NCBI RefSeq assembly: GCF_000812665.2
Contig: NZ_CP014327.1
Coordinates: 2,819,501-2,883,500 of the forward strand
Direction of reading: 5' to 3'
From: Falsihalocynthiibacter arcticus
Lineage (GTDB): Bacteria > Pseudomonadota > Alphaproteobacteria > Rhodobacterales > Rhodobacteraceae
DNA: 64,000 bases
Shown here: piece after piece, positions 27,329-35,974 of the stretch
Layout: each line of letters starts with the position of its first letter
Numbering within the stretch: position 1 is the first letter of the stretch
Translations under genes and position numbers: made by a program
Notes under the pieces: generated by a model
Seen by the model: the letters and a program-made list of their open reading frames with translations, nothing else
Databases searched by the model: none
What the model was told of the DNA's origin: nothing

Positions 27329-27802
27329 ATTTAGGGCCTGTTACAAATATTTACAAAAACTAGATTTTTGATCTTTCCCCCCACGTCGAGTGGAATTTGC
27401 CACCTTTTCGAAGCCCGATAGTGCGACGTTGGTCGGGGAACCATTTGACAGCGGATGGTTTGGCCAATTTCTGGTGCGGCCGTTGCCGTTCTGAATACAG
27501 GTCCGCTATGTATCCCCTTATTTTATGAGCGTAGTCGTGATGGCTTTCAGTGAAGGAGATGGCTGACTAGGCGTGGGAATTGGCGCGGCGTCCTATGAGG
27601 TCTGGGAAATGAATCTTTTATTCAATGGTGCCCTTTTGAAAGGCTTGGCTAGAAATGGTGTTTGCCCAAAATATGTGGATCGACATGATTTTTTTCCAAA
27701 ATTTAACAAATTTTGTTGACGATTTACAAATGCGACGCTTATAGATGTTGGCGACGTCGCTCGACATTGAGGGAGTCACATATAGTTTCTTGGGAGGAAT
27801 AC
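27329..27802 (+). promoter_or_regulatory. Intergenic region with promoter and operator for dctPQM
   Basis: No gene in these 474 bp. TTGACG (27716-27721) and TATAGA (27740-27745), 18 bp apart, form a good promoter for dctP. Just upstream, CAAAATTT (27697-27704) and AAATTTTG (27708-27715) are an 8-bp inverted repeat, and AACAAA-T-TTTGTT (27705-27717) reaches into the -35. These are likely operators, possibly for the nearby DeoR-family protein. Confidence 0.6.
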
Positions 27803-28798
27803 ATGTCATTTTACAAATCTTTTAAGTGCATCGCAGTTTGCGCCGTGTCGGCGTCAGCGCTTTTCGCTTCTGCCGCCGTTGCCGATACGATCACGTTGCG
27901 CGGCGCGAGTATGTTTGATGAAAATCATGCCTACACAAAAACACTGAGACAGTTTGAAGAACTCGTGGCTGAATCCTATGATGGTGATGTTGAGTTTGAT
28001 CTGCGCTTGAATGGTGAGCTTGGGGACGAAAGCGACTTCGTGACGTTCTTGCAGCAGGGTGTTGCGATCGATTATGCCGTTATGGCGCCGTCCAATATGG
28101 CTGTTTTTTCCCCATCGATCCCCCTCATGGATATGCCGTTCCTTTTCCGCGATTTGGACCATTGGAATGCAGCCCTCTCAAGCGGTGTTATGGCGCCCCT
28201 CGAGGATGAGTTGCTTGAAAAAGCTGACATCAAAATTATCGGATATACTGGGGGCGGTGTCCGCAATTTGGCGTCCGCAGAACCGGTCAAAGATATGGCT
28301 GATTTGACGGGCCACAAGATGCGCGTCATGGGCGCTCCGATCCAAGCGCAAATCTTCTCTGCGATCCAAGCTGCACCTTCGGCGATTGCCTATAACGAGG
28401 TTTATAACGCGATTCAGACAGGCGTGATTGCTGGATTTGAAAACGAAGCGGCGTCGATCCAGAACCTCAAGTTCTACGAAGTCGCACCAAACATCACGTT
28501 GACCCGCCATGCAATCACGGTGCGGCCCATCGTTATGAGTGGCAAAACTTTCCGTAAACTTCCAGAAGAGCTTCAAGCCGCAGTTCTTCAAGCGGGTGCC
28601 GAAGCCGGCGCATTTGGTCGCAACTTGGAAAGCACCGAAGATGGTCTCAAAATGCAAGAGATGATCGATGCGGGCCAAATTACCGTTTTGGAATTTTCTG
28701 ATCGCGACAAATTGTTGGAAATGGTGATCCCCGTACAGGATGCATATGCGACTGAATTGGGCGCGACCGACCTTCTTAAAGCAATCCGCGAGCAATAA
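27803..28798 (+). CDS. dctP: TRAP transporter solute-binding protein, DctP type
   Basis: The 331-residue periplasmic protein starts at ATG 27803 (GGGAGGA upstream) and has a signal peptide ending ASAAVADT. The DctP fold is seen in SMFDENHAYTKTLRQFEELV, GHKMRVMGAPIQAQIF (the conserved Arg that binds a carboxylate is here) and the helical C-terminus. It delivers its ligand to DctQM. The next operon (AgaS, KbaZ) suggests a sugar acid or amino-sugar-derived acid, but the ligand is not known. A hairpin follows the stop. Confidence 0.9.
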   Translation: MSFYKSFKCIAVCAVSASALFASAAVADTITLRGASMFDENHAYTKTLRQFEELVAESYDGDVEFDLRLNGELGDESDFVTFLQQGVAIDYAVMAPSNMAVFSPSIPLMDMPFLFRDLDHWNAALSSGVMAPLEDELLEKADIKIIGYTGGGVRNLASAEPVKDMADLTGHKMRVMGAPIQAQIFSAIQAAPSAIAYNEVYNAIQTGVIAGFENEAASIQNLKFYEVAPNITLTRHAITVRPIVMSGKTFRKLPEELQAAVLQAGAEAGAFGRNLESTEDGLKMQEMIDAGQITVLEFSDRDKLLEMVIPVQDAYATELGATDLLKAIREQ

Positions 28799-28810
28799 TC
28801 GCTCTCTTTG

Positions 28811-28836
28811 CCCCCAACGTTTTCAGGCGTTGGGGG
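28811..28836 (+). terminator. Intercistronic hairpin dctP-dctQ
   Basis: CCCCCAACG (28811-28819) and CGTTGGGGG (28828-28836) form a perfect 9-bp stem with an 8-nt loop. No T-run follows, so it more likely protects the dctP message or slows read-through than ends transcription fully. Confidence 0.65.
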
Positions 28837-28861
28837 TTCATCCATTGATCGGTAGGGCCCT

Positions 28862-29353
28862 ATGTTCGGACGCTTTTTAGATACCTTCTGCAACGGTCTT
28901 CGTTTCCTGCTCGGTTTCCTTGTTGCCGCTTTGGCAATTCCGGTCGGGATGCAAGTTGTCGCGCGCTATACTGGCATTATCCCTGTCTATCTTTGGACCG
29001 AAGAACTGGCGACATTCCTGTTTGTCTGGGTGGTTATGATCGGGGCCATGGTCGCCGTTTGGGACGGAACGCATTTTGATGTGCGCGTTATTCCTGACGC
29101 CAGAAATCCACTGCTCAAGCTCACTCAAAACGGATTTGTCCTTGTTATGGTCGGAGCATTTGCCGTTATTTTCGCGTGGTACGGGATCGAATACGCCAAG
29201 TTTGGCTACATTCAAAATTCGGTCATGATGCGTGCGAATATGATGATTACCTATATTTCAGTCCCAATTACCGGTGTAGTTTGGATGTTTTTCACGGGCT
29301 ATCGCCTGTATGAAGCTGTCGCGGAATACCGCGCTTCTACTCAGAAAGTTTAA
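28862..29353 (+). CDS. dctQ: TRAP transporter small permease, DctQ type
   Basis: The 163-residue membrane protein has four hydrophobic segments and the family pattern ARYTGIIPVYLWTEELATFL followed by GAMVAVWDGTHFDV. It bridges the large permease in the inner membrane. It lies between dctP and dctM, 2 bp before dctM. Confidence 0.9.
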   Translation: MFGRFLDTFCNGLRFLLGFLVAALAIPVGMQVVARYTGIIPVYLWTEELATFLFVWVVMIGAMVAVWDGTHFDVRVIPDARNPLLKLTQNGFVLVMVGAFAVIFAWYGIEYAKFGYIQNSVMMRANMMITYISVPITGVVWMFFTGYRLYEAVAEYRASTQKV

Positions 29354-29355
29354 GC

Positions 29356-30666
29356 ATGATTGTTTCAACCGGTCTCGCCTGCGCCATTCTTGTGGGCGGG
29401 TTCATTTTCCTCGTTGCAATGCGCATTCCCGTCGCTTTTGCGCTTGGGATCGCGACAATCCCAATCGTCTTGCTGGATTTGCGGTTGACCCCGTTCATCG
29501 TTTTGGACCGGATGTTTCAATCTTATAACTCGTTTATTTTGCTGGCTGTGCCTTTCTTCTTACTTGCGGCCAACTTGATGAATTCGGGGAAAATAACCGA
29601 TAAGCTGATCGACCTTGCGCGCGTTTTGACGGGCTGGATGCCTGGCGGCCTTGGGCATGTGAATGTCGCCGTGTCGATGCTTTTTGCCGGAATTTCAGGT
29701 TCCTCAACCGCCGATGCGGCGGGCTGTGGTAAAATCCTCATCCCAGCGATGGTCAAGGAAGGGTATGATACGCGGTTCGCGATTGCGCTCACGGCATGCT
29801 CATCGGTAATGGGCGTTATTATTCCGCCGAGCATCTTGATGATCGTCTGGGGCGGAGTGATGCAAACCTCTGTCGGCGCCTTGTTTTTGGCGGGTGCGAC
29901 ACCGGGGTTAATGATCGGCGTCGCCTTGATGGCCACGGTCTATGGCTATGCCAAAGTTTATGATTACCCCATCATCGGTAAGCCCAGCCTGTGTGATATT
30001 TGGCATGCATTTAAGGGCTCGTTCCTTGCTTTGATGACCCCTGTTTTGGTCATTGGCGGCATTGTCGGCGGTATCGTGACCCCAACAGAAAGCGCCATTA
30101 TTGCTGCCGGTTACTCCTTGATCCTTGGCATGTTTGTGTATCGGACCGTTTCGGTGCGCGACCTTGGTCATATCTTCTATGACACGGGGCGGTTCGCGTC
30201 GATTTCGCTGTTTGCAATTGGGACGGCTTCTGCGTTCGGGTGGCTTTTGGCCTTCTTTAACGTGCCGCGCCTGATCGTGGATTTCATGACCAGCCTTGAG
30301 TTCGGATCGTTCGGAACCGCCCTCGTGATCGCTGGCCTGTTCCTTTTCTTTGGCTTGTTTATTGATGCGATCCCAACGATTATCATTCTGGGCACGGTTC
30401 TGTTGCCGGTTGCAACTGCCGCCGATATCCATCCAATCGTCTTTGCAATTATCGGCATCGTCTCTCTCGCATTTGGCCTCGTGACGCCGCCTTATGGGCT
30501 GTGTTTGCTGATATCTGCGTCGATTGGCGGCATGAATGTGGTGCAGGTGATGCGCGATGTTGTGATTATTCTACTGCCAATGCTCGCAATCCTGCTTCTC
30601 ATCATCGTGTTTCCTGAGATCGCGCTGTGGCTGCCAAAAATGGTCATGCCCGAAACCTTTAACTAG
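29356..30666 (+). CDS. dctM: TRAP transporter large permease, DctM type
   Basis: The 436-residue protein has about twelve hydrophobic segments and DctM motifs (VPFFLLAANLMNSGKITDKL; NVAVSMLFAGISGSSTADAA; ACSSVMGVIIPPSI). It is the ion-coupled translocating subunit for the ligand caught by DctP. The stop is 16 bp from the end of the opposing DeoR gene. Confidence 0.93.
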   Translation: MIVSTGLACAILVGGFIFLVAMRIPVAFALGIATIPIVLLDLRLTPFIVLDRMFQSYNSFILLAVPFFLLAANLMNSGKITDKLIDLARVLTGWMPGGLGHVNVAVSMLFAGISGSSTADAAGCGKILIPAMVKEGYDTRFAIALTACSSVMGVIIPPSILMIVWGGVMQTSVGALFLAGATPGLMIGVALMATVYGYAKVYDYPIIGKPSLCDIWHAFKGSFLALMTPVLVIGGIVGGIVTPTESAIIAAGYSLILGMFVYRTVSVRDLGHIFYDTGRFASISLFAIGTASAFGWLLAFFNVPRLIVDFMTSLEFGSFGTALVIAGLFLFFGLFIDAIPTIIILGTVLLPVATAADIHPIVFAIIGIVSLAFGLVTPPYGLCLLISASIGGMNVVQVMRDVVIILLPMLAILLLIIVFPEIALWLPKMVMPETFN

Positions 30667-30682
30667 GAGCCAAATTGCATTT

Positions 30683-31456
30683 CTAGGCGTCCACATCAGC
30701 CAGTTTGAATGTGAGGCCCGCGCGCGCAATGTAGCCAGCAAGTGGACCTTCTGGGCTGCATTCGGATATCAATGTGTGTTTGGCATCAAGCCGCGCGACG
30801 GCATGCGTTGCGCGGTGTCCAAACTTGCTCCTATCGGCTAAAACCGTCACATTCGCGCTGCGTTTAATCATTTGCGCGTTCATTGCGGCCTCTTCGGATT
30901 CTAGGCTGGTGAGGCGGCCTTCGTCGTCTATTGCGGTGGCGCCGAGGAACAAACGATCAATCCAAAGCCCCTCCATTATCGCAATCGCGGATGCGCCGAC
31001 CATCGAAAGGTTTTCGGCACGCACGCGCCCGCCAATGAGGGTGAGGTCGACATGGGAAATATGCGCAAGCTCTTGGGCGGCAACCAGACCGTTGGTAAAA
31101 ATTTTGACGGGTGAATTCATATTGCGAATATGCGGCACCAATTGCAGGACGGTTGTACTCGCGTCTAAAAATAGCGTTTCGTCGGGCCGGATTTCCTGCG
31201 CGGCAACATAGGCGATGGCGCGTTTCGCCTCGATCTGCGCCTGTTCCCGTGCCGAAAATGCCAATTCCTTGTGCGCCCCTGTCGCGATGCGCGCGGACCC
31301 GTGCCGTCGCTCTATTTTGCCCATTTGCTCTAATTCGATCAGGTCCCGCCGCACGGTCGCAAGCGAGGCCCCGAGGGATGTTGCGATGTCTTGAACGGAT
31401 GTTTGCCCCTTAGCCAAAAGAAGCAGGAGCAGGTCAGAATGGCGGTCAGTTGTCAT
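30683..31456 (-). CDS. DeoR-family transcriptional regulator (AgaR-like)
   Basis: The 257-residue protein has an N-terminal helix-turn-helix (QDIATSLGASLATVRRDLIELE) and the DeoR sugar-phosphate sensor domain (LFLDASTTVLQLVPHI; IKIFTNG-like VKIFTNGLVAAQEL; LTLIGGRVR). ATG 31456 is preferred over the upstream 31504. It is divergent from the AgaS/KbaZ genes and faces dctPQM, so it most likely represses both until a phosphorylated sugar is present. Confidence 0.87.
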   Translation of the reverse strand: MTTDRHSDLLLLLLAKGQTSVQDIATSLGASLATVRRDLIELEQMGKIERRHGSARIATGAHKELAFSAREQAQIEAKRAIAYVAAQEIRPDETLFLDASTTVLQLVPHIRNMNSPVKIFTNGLVAAQELAHISHVDLTLIGGRVRAENLSMVGASAIAIMEGLWIDRLFLGATAIDDEGRLTSLESEEAAMNAQMIKRSANVTVLADRSKFGHRATHAVARLDAKHTLISECSPEGPLAGYIARAGLTFKLADVDA

Positions 31457-31500
31457 GAAATCCCCGTTTCTCTTAGTTTTGACACAGGAATGCGTCAATT

Positions 31501-31520
31501 TCAATCATAAATATGATTGA
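31501..31520. promoter_or_regulatory. Candidate DeoR operator
   Basis: TCAATCAT (31501-31508) and ATGATTGA (31513-31520) form a perfect 8-bp inverted repeat with a 4-bp spacer, in the middle of the divergent gap between the DeoR and AgaS-like genes. TTGACA (31479-31484) just to the left could be a -35 for the rightward genes. Confidence 0.55.
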
Positions 31521-31625
31521 CTGTGATCTTTATTTGCGTATTTTGGAGAAAACCTGATGCCGCGGGGAGACGCCTGTGACGCAGTCGAAGGCAAGCGCGC
31601 CAAAGTTTAACATAAGGAAACCAAT

Positions 31626-32588
31626 ATGAACCCGACGCTTGAAGGCATCTTTGGACAATTCCAATACTGGCGCGCAGCTCAAATGCCCGCGCCCCTTGTG
31701 CCCATGAACGGTACGCGCGTGATTGTTGGATGCGGCACGTCCTACAACCTTGCGCTGGCGGTCACTGCCGCGATGAATGCCAATGGTCTTCGCGCCATTG
31801 CCGTACCCGCTGGCGAATGGATCGTGCGCCCACAGGCCTACCTCGCGAAGGGGTCGGGGGACGTCGAAGTTATCGCCCTTTCTCGCAGCGGTGAGACCAC
31901 GGAAACGGTTCAGGCCGTGCTGGCAAGCCATGCGCGCGGGCAAAAAACGATTGGCGTCACCTGTGCTCCGAACTCCGCGTTAAGTGGGGCCGCATCCATC
32001 GCAGTGGAACTTGAAACGCATCCCAGCGAGGGGATTGTTATGACCTCATCTGCGAGTTTGATGCTGTTGGCGGGCTACGCGATGGCGGGCCTAAAGATCG
32101 ACGATGCTATGGCAGGTCGCGCTGAGGAAACTATGCTGGCCTTGGATGCGGTTCCCGCGGACGCTTACGCCAGGCGCACACATTTTGTCTTTCTCGGGGG
32201 CGGTGCAAATTACGGTGTTGCACTCGAAGGTGCGCTCAAGCTTCAAGAAATGGCGATCTGTTACACACAGGCTTTTCATCCGGGCGAATACCGACACGGC
32301 CCGATCAGCCTCGTTGACGAACGCACCGCTGTTGTGATGCTGTACCATGCAGATACCCGCGCTGATGAAACGGCGTTGGTCAAGGAACTACAGGCAAAAG
32401 GCGCTTGGGTTCTAGGGCTTGGCGGCGCAGGCGATATCTCGCTAGATGTTACCAGTGCAGGGGATTTTTCGGGTGTTGAGTGCCTTCCCGCGCTGCAATT
32501 GTTAGGCGAACGCTATGCCGCCGCGCAAGGAATCGACACAACGACGCCGCGCCACCTCACCAAAGTTGTCATGTTGGAGACACAATGA
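31626..32588 (+). CDS. SIS-domain sugar-phosphate isomerase/deaminase, AgaS-like
   Basis: The 320-residue protein has two SIS domains with GCGTSYNLAL (about residue 36) and ALSRSGETTET (about residue 84), and in the second half GGGANYGVALEGALKLQEMA and FHPGEYRHGPISL, as in GlmS-like isomerases. AgaS-like proteins deaminate and isomerise amino-sugar 6-phosphates. The stop overlaps the KbaZ start (ATGA). With KbaZ it points to metabolism of a galactosamine- or tagatose-type sugar phosphate. Confidence 0.82.
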   Translation: MNPTLEGIFGQFQYWRAAQMPAPLVPMNGTRVIVGCGTSYNLALAVTAAMNANGLRAIAVPAGEWIVRPQAYLAKGSGDVEVIALSRSGETTETVQAVLASHARGQKTIGVTCAPNSALSGAASIAVELETHPSEGIVMTSSASLMLLAGYAMAGLKIDDAMAGRAEETMLALDAVPADAYARRTHFVFLGGGANYGVALEGALKLQEMAICYTQAFHPGEYRHGPISLVDERTAVVMLYHADTRADETALVKELQAKGAWVLGLGGAGDISLDVTSAGDFSGVECLPALQLLGERYAAAQGIDTTTPRHLTKVVMLETQ

Positions 32589-33880
32589 AACACGCCCTAG
32601 ATCACTTGCTCGCCCTTCCAGAACAGCACAACCAAAAAGATTTTGTTGGCATCACGTCCGTTTGCAGCGCCAATGCGATGGTCATTGAGGCGAGCCTTTT
32701 GGAGGCGGCCGATAATGGCGGATTTGTTTTGATCGAGGCCACCTGTAATCAGGTCAATCAGGACGGCGGATATACAGGCATGACGCCACAAGACTTCCGC
32801 CAATTTGTGGCGGGTATCGCGGCAAGCGTTGATTTTCCCCTCGATAGTATCCTGTTTGGGGGCGACCATTTGGGGCCGAATCCATGGCGCAAACTTCCCG
32901 CATCCGAGGCCATGGCAAAAGCCTGTGAAATGACGGCAGCCTACGCCCGCGCGGGGTTTTCCAAAATCCACTTGGACGCGAGCATGGCCTGTGCGGATGA
33001 TGTAAATCCGTTGCCGCCAAAAACCGTCGCAACACGCGCAGCAGAACTGGCGAAGGTGGCCGATGATGCGGCCCGCGCCGAAGGACATTTGCCGCCCGCC
33101 TATATCATCGGAACCGAAGTGCCGGTACCCGGAGGCGCATCAGAAGAACTCGACTTACTCGAGGTTACGACCTGCGAGGACGTAAGCGAAACCATGGTTT
33201 TGCATCAGAATGCCTTTGCAGCGCTTGGTCTTGAGGAGGCTTTTGCCCGCTCCATTGGCGTTGTCGTGCAGCCGGGTGTGGAATTTGGCCATGCCAACGT
33301 TATCCACTTTGTTCCAGAAAAAGCGGGCGCACTCAGCACGTGGCGCAAGGAATACGCGCGTGTGGTTTTTGAAGCGCATTCAACCGATTATCAAACGCCG
33401 CAAGCCCTGCGCGCGCTCGTAACGGGCGGTTTTGCCATTCTCAAAGTGGGACCGGGGCTGACGTTTGCCTTGCGCGAAGCTTACTACGCGCTTGATCAAA
33501 TCGCCGGGGAAATTTGCGAGGGGTATGACGCAGGAACCTTGCCCGCAAAGCTAGAGCAGATCATGCTGGCTCAACCCGAATACTGGCAGGATTATTACAC
33601 GGGCACCAAGGCCGCCCAGAAAATCCAGCGGCACTATAGTTATAGTGATCGCATCCGCTATTATTGGACGAATCCAGAAGCCGTCAAAGCGGTGGATGCG
33701 CTATTTGGTGCACTCGAAGGACTGCAAATTCCAGAGACGTTGATCAGCCAGTTTATGCCATGTCAGTATCAATCGGTTGCCCTTGGCGAGACTCCCGCAC
33801 TTGCCAAAGATTTGGCCCTCGCAAATGTGAGGCGCGCACTTGCCCCCTATAGCAACGCCTGTCGGAACGGCCTTGGGTAG
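32585..33880 (+). CDS. kbaZ: Tagatose-bisphosphate aldolase-associated protein, KbaZ/GatZ family
   Basis: The 431-residue protein is full length for KbaZ/GatZ, with IEATCNQVNQDGGYTGM, SILFGGDHLGPNPWR, SKIHLDASMACADD, VIIGTEVPVPGG-like YIIGTEVPVPGGA and EAHSTDYQTP. The family was first called the non-catalytic subunit of tagatose-1,6-bisphosphate aldolase (partner KbaY/GatY); a role as a sugar-phosphate kinase has also been proposed. No KbaY-like aldolase occurs in the window. The gene is translationally coupled to the AgaS-like gene. Confidence 0.88.
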   Translation: MKHALDHLLALPEQHNQKDFVGITSVCSANAMVIEASLLEAADNGGFVLIEATCNQVNQDGGYTGMTPQDFRQFVAGIAASVDFPLDSILFGGDHLGPNPWRKLPASEAMAKACEMTAAYARAGFSKIHLDASMACADDVNPLPPKTVATRAAELAKVADDAARAEGHLPPAYIIGTEVPVPGGASEELDLLEVTTCEDVSETMVLHQNAFAALGLEEAFARSIGVVVQPGVEFGHANVIHFVPEKAGALSTWRKEYARVVFEAHSTDYQTPQALRALVTGGFAILKVGPGLTFALREAYYALDQIAGEICEGYDAGTLPAKLEQIMLAQPEYWQDYYTGTKAAQKIQRHYSYSDRIRYYWTNPEAVKAVDALFGALEGLQIPETLISQFMPCQYQSVALGETPALAKDLALANVRRALAPYSNACRNGLG

Positions 33881-33893
33881 CCACTAGAAGATC

Positions 33894-33923
33894 TATAAGG
33901 GCCGAAGCGATTTGGCCCTTATA
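33894..33923. terminator. Terminator between convergent kbaZ and SRPBCC genes
   Basis: TATAAGGGCC (33894-33903) pairs perfectly with GGCCCTTATA (33914-33923) around a 10-nt loop, 13 bp after the kbaZ stop and 5 bp before the end of the opposing gene. Confidence 0.7.
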
Positions 33924-33928
33924 TGTGG

Positions 33929-34420
33929 TTACACCTTGTCGGAAATCAACGTTTCAAGAAGATCAAAGCCCTTGCCCCAACCGTTGTCCATGTTGCTCAT
34001 CATTTTGGTGAAACAGGCAATTTCTGCCTCCGTTGCATCCACGGGAATTTGCTCCAACTGCACTTTGGTTTTGTCACCCTTGTCAACAAAGGAAACTGTT
34101 GTCAGAAGCGTTTTGGGCCAGTCAGGCATCATTTGGCTGGGCTGAATGTTCCAATCCTTATCTGTGGAGGAGTGGTTCCACACCATCCGTCTGGCCGTTT
34201 CAACTTCGATAAAATCCATTCGGCTGAAATCAGATTTTTCACCCCATTTCATCTCATTAAGCCAGCGCCCGCCCGCCTTGGGATCAAACTCATGGATGAT
34301 CGTTTCAACACCCGGGCCGTACCAAACAGCCAAAAGTGTTGGATCCGTCCACGCCTTCCAAATCTTGGCAAGGGGGGCCTCAAATCCGCGATTATACTTG
34401 TATACTGGGAGGTTACTCAT
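33929..34420 (-). CDS. SRPBCC (AHSA1-type) protein
   Basis: The 163-residue protein (from MSNLPVYKYNRGFEAP) has the SRPBCC pattern: FEAPLAKIWKAWTDPTLLAVWYGP and later MSNMDNGWGKGFDLLETLI. It probably binds a hydrophobic small molecule. ATG 34420 overlaps the ArsR stop by 8 bp; ATG 34447 is an in-frame alternative with nine more residues. ArsR-SRPBCC pairs like this are common and usually co-regulated; the ligand is unknown. Confidence 0.83.
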   Translation of the reverse strand: MSNLPVYKYNRGFEAPLAKIWKAWTDPTLLAVWYGPGVETIIHEFDPKAGGRWLNEMKWGEKSDFSRMDFIEVETARRMVWNHSSTDKDWNIQPSQMMPDWPKTLLTTVSFVDKGDKTKVQLEQIPVDATEAEIACFTKMMSNMDNGWGKGFDLLETLISDKV

Positions 34421-34778
34421 GGTCGTGGGTGTCCTTTCCGTCGTCATTTAGTGTTTCTAATAGGTGATCGAGTTGGTCAAAACTCACCCCCCAAAAACGG
34501 CGAAATTCTGTTAGCCAGTTCATGGCCTCTTTCATTGGTTCCGCTCGCAGGTACGCAGGCCGACTTTGTCGGATTTGGCCGCGCGCAATTAGCCCGGTGT
34601 TTTCCAATATTTTTAGATGTTTTGAAATCGCCGGTTGGCTGACATTAAACGGCGCAGCCAGTTCTTTGACCGTCGCTTCCCCATGGGCCAGACGGGCAAG
34701 AATGGCGCGGCGCGTGGGGTCCGCAAGAGCCGAAAATACTGCATCTAGGGTTGTTGCTTCATAGCTAATTGGTTTCAT
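34413..34778 (-). CDS. ArsR-family regulator
   Basis: The 121-residue protein is a winged helix regulator: VFSALADPTRRAILARLAHG, VKELAAPFNVSQPAISKHLK (recognition helix) and IARGQIRQSRPAYLRAEP. No metal-binding Cys pair is present, so it belongs to the non-metal group that pairs with SRPBCC proteins. ATG 34778 (MKPISYEA) is preferred to TTG 34814. It likely controls its own two-gene operon. Confidence 0.86.
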   Translation of the reverse strand: MKPISYEATTLDAVFSALADPTRRAILARLAHGEATVKELAAPFNVSQPAISKHLKILENTGLIARGQIRQSRPAYLRAEPMKEAMNWLTEFRRFWGVSFDQLDHLLETLNDDGKDTHDHE

Positions 34779-34831
34779 AACCAAAAAGTTATGTTGCAGG
34801 GAGGGCTGTGTCAACTCTTCGCCCGCTTTTG

Positions 34832-35962
34832 TTATTCCCGTTCAAGGAGCTTATTATTGGCGCCCAAAAGCGGCGCGGCACCTAGCGCTTTGGGACGCAC
34901 CCCATCAATGCGCAGCGGTGCGGAAAGTGTTTTGAAATGTTCGCCACCACGTTCCAAATCGGCAATCATATCAAGCTCCTGTAGCACGCCAGACCCCATC
35001 AATCCGTTCCAATCCATCACGGGGGCGGCCCAAATATCGGCTGCGATCATGGCCGTCATCCAATGATCGGTGGTGTTCAAAAGTAAATGATTTGCCAGCT
35101 CCGCTTTGATTGAATCGCGATGCTTGAAGGGGTCAAGATCGTGGAACGCAGCGTCAAGATCGAGGCAGTCGCACAGGTGTTTGAGGTCGTTCATCGCCAC
35201 CGCGATATGCCCATCCTCGGTGCGATACACGCCGTAGGGGGCGGATAAATAAGCGTGGGCGGGGTTGTTGTTGGGGCGTTGGGGCAGTATGCCGCCATCA
35301 TTGAGGAAGGTGGTCAAAAGCTCGAACTGAAGGTCGGTGATCGCTTCAATCAAGCTGGTTTCCACAAGGCCGCCTTTGCCAGTGCGTTCACGACGGAACA
35401 AAAGCGCGAGGAGGCCCTGAGCAAGGGCGGCCCCTGCGAGAATGTCGGCAATGGGAAGGCCCATTGCCACGGGGCCATCCGTGCCGCCACCTGACAGCCA
35501 CATGATGCCACTACGGGCTTGCGCTAGTAAATCCTGACCGGGCAGTTTTTGCCAGTCGTGTCCGGTGCCATAGCCCGAGATCGAGCCGTAAACGATATCT
35601 GGTTTGCGGGCTTTAACGTCTTCATAGCCAAGGCCAAGTCGCTCAATAACCCCCGGTCTGAAGTTTTGGATCACCACATCCGCGCTGTCGACAAGCGCCA
35701 TAATTTTCTCGCGATCGGCGTCTTGTTTTAGGTCCAACTCGACCGAGGATTTGCCGCGATTGATCGCATGGAAAATCGTGCTTTCCCCGTCGATCATCAC
35801 ATTGGAAACATAGAGATAACGCGACAAGTCGCCTTTGCCTTTGCGCTCCACTTTGATAACTTCGGCCCCCATGTCGGCCAGTCGCAAAGACGCATAAGGC
35901 CCCGCGAGGAACTGGCTAAAATCGAGGATGCGGATACCTTTGAGGGGGGCGTCGTAGGTCAT
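34832..35962 (-). CDS. CaiB/BaiF family III CoA-transferase (copy 1)
   Basis: The 376-residue protein has the family start (GIRILDFSQFLAGPYASLRL; ADMGAEVIKVE), VIQNFRPGVIERLGL and the catalytic-Asp segment LPGQDLLAQA. Family III enzymes move CoA between carboxylic acids. It lies 12 bp after a solute-binding-like gene without a signal peptide and is a clear paralogue of the gene at 48954-50087, so two such enzymes flank the deoxysugar cluster. The acid handled is unknown. Confidence 0.88.
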   Translation of the reverse strand: MTYDAPLKGIRILDFSQFLAGPYASLRLADMGAEVIKVERKGKGDLSRYLYVSNVMIDGESTIFHAINRGKSSVELDLKQDADREKIMALVDSADVVIQNFRPGVIERLGLGYEDVKARKPDIVYGSISGYGTGHDWQKLPGQDLLAQARSGIMWLSGGGTDGPVAMGLPIADILAGAALAQGLLALLFRRERTGKGGLVETSLIEAITDLQFELLTTFLNDGGILPQRPNNNPAHAYLSAPYGVYRTEDGHIAVAMNDLKHLCDCLDLDAAFHDLDPFKHRDSIKAELANHLLLNTTDHWMTAMIAADIWAAPVMDWNGLMGSGVLQELDMIADLERGGEHFKTLSAPLRIDGVRPKALGAAPLLGANNKLLERE

Positions 35963-35974
35963 GAAGCGGTCTTT

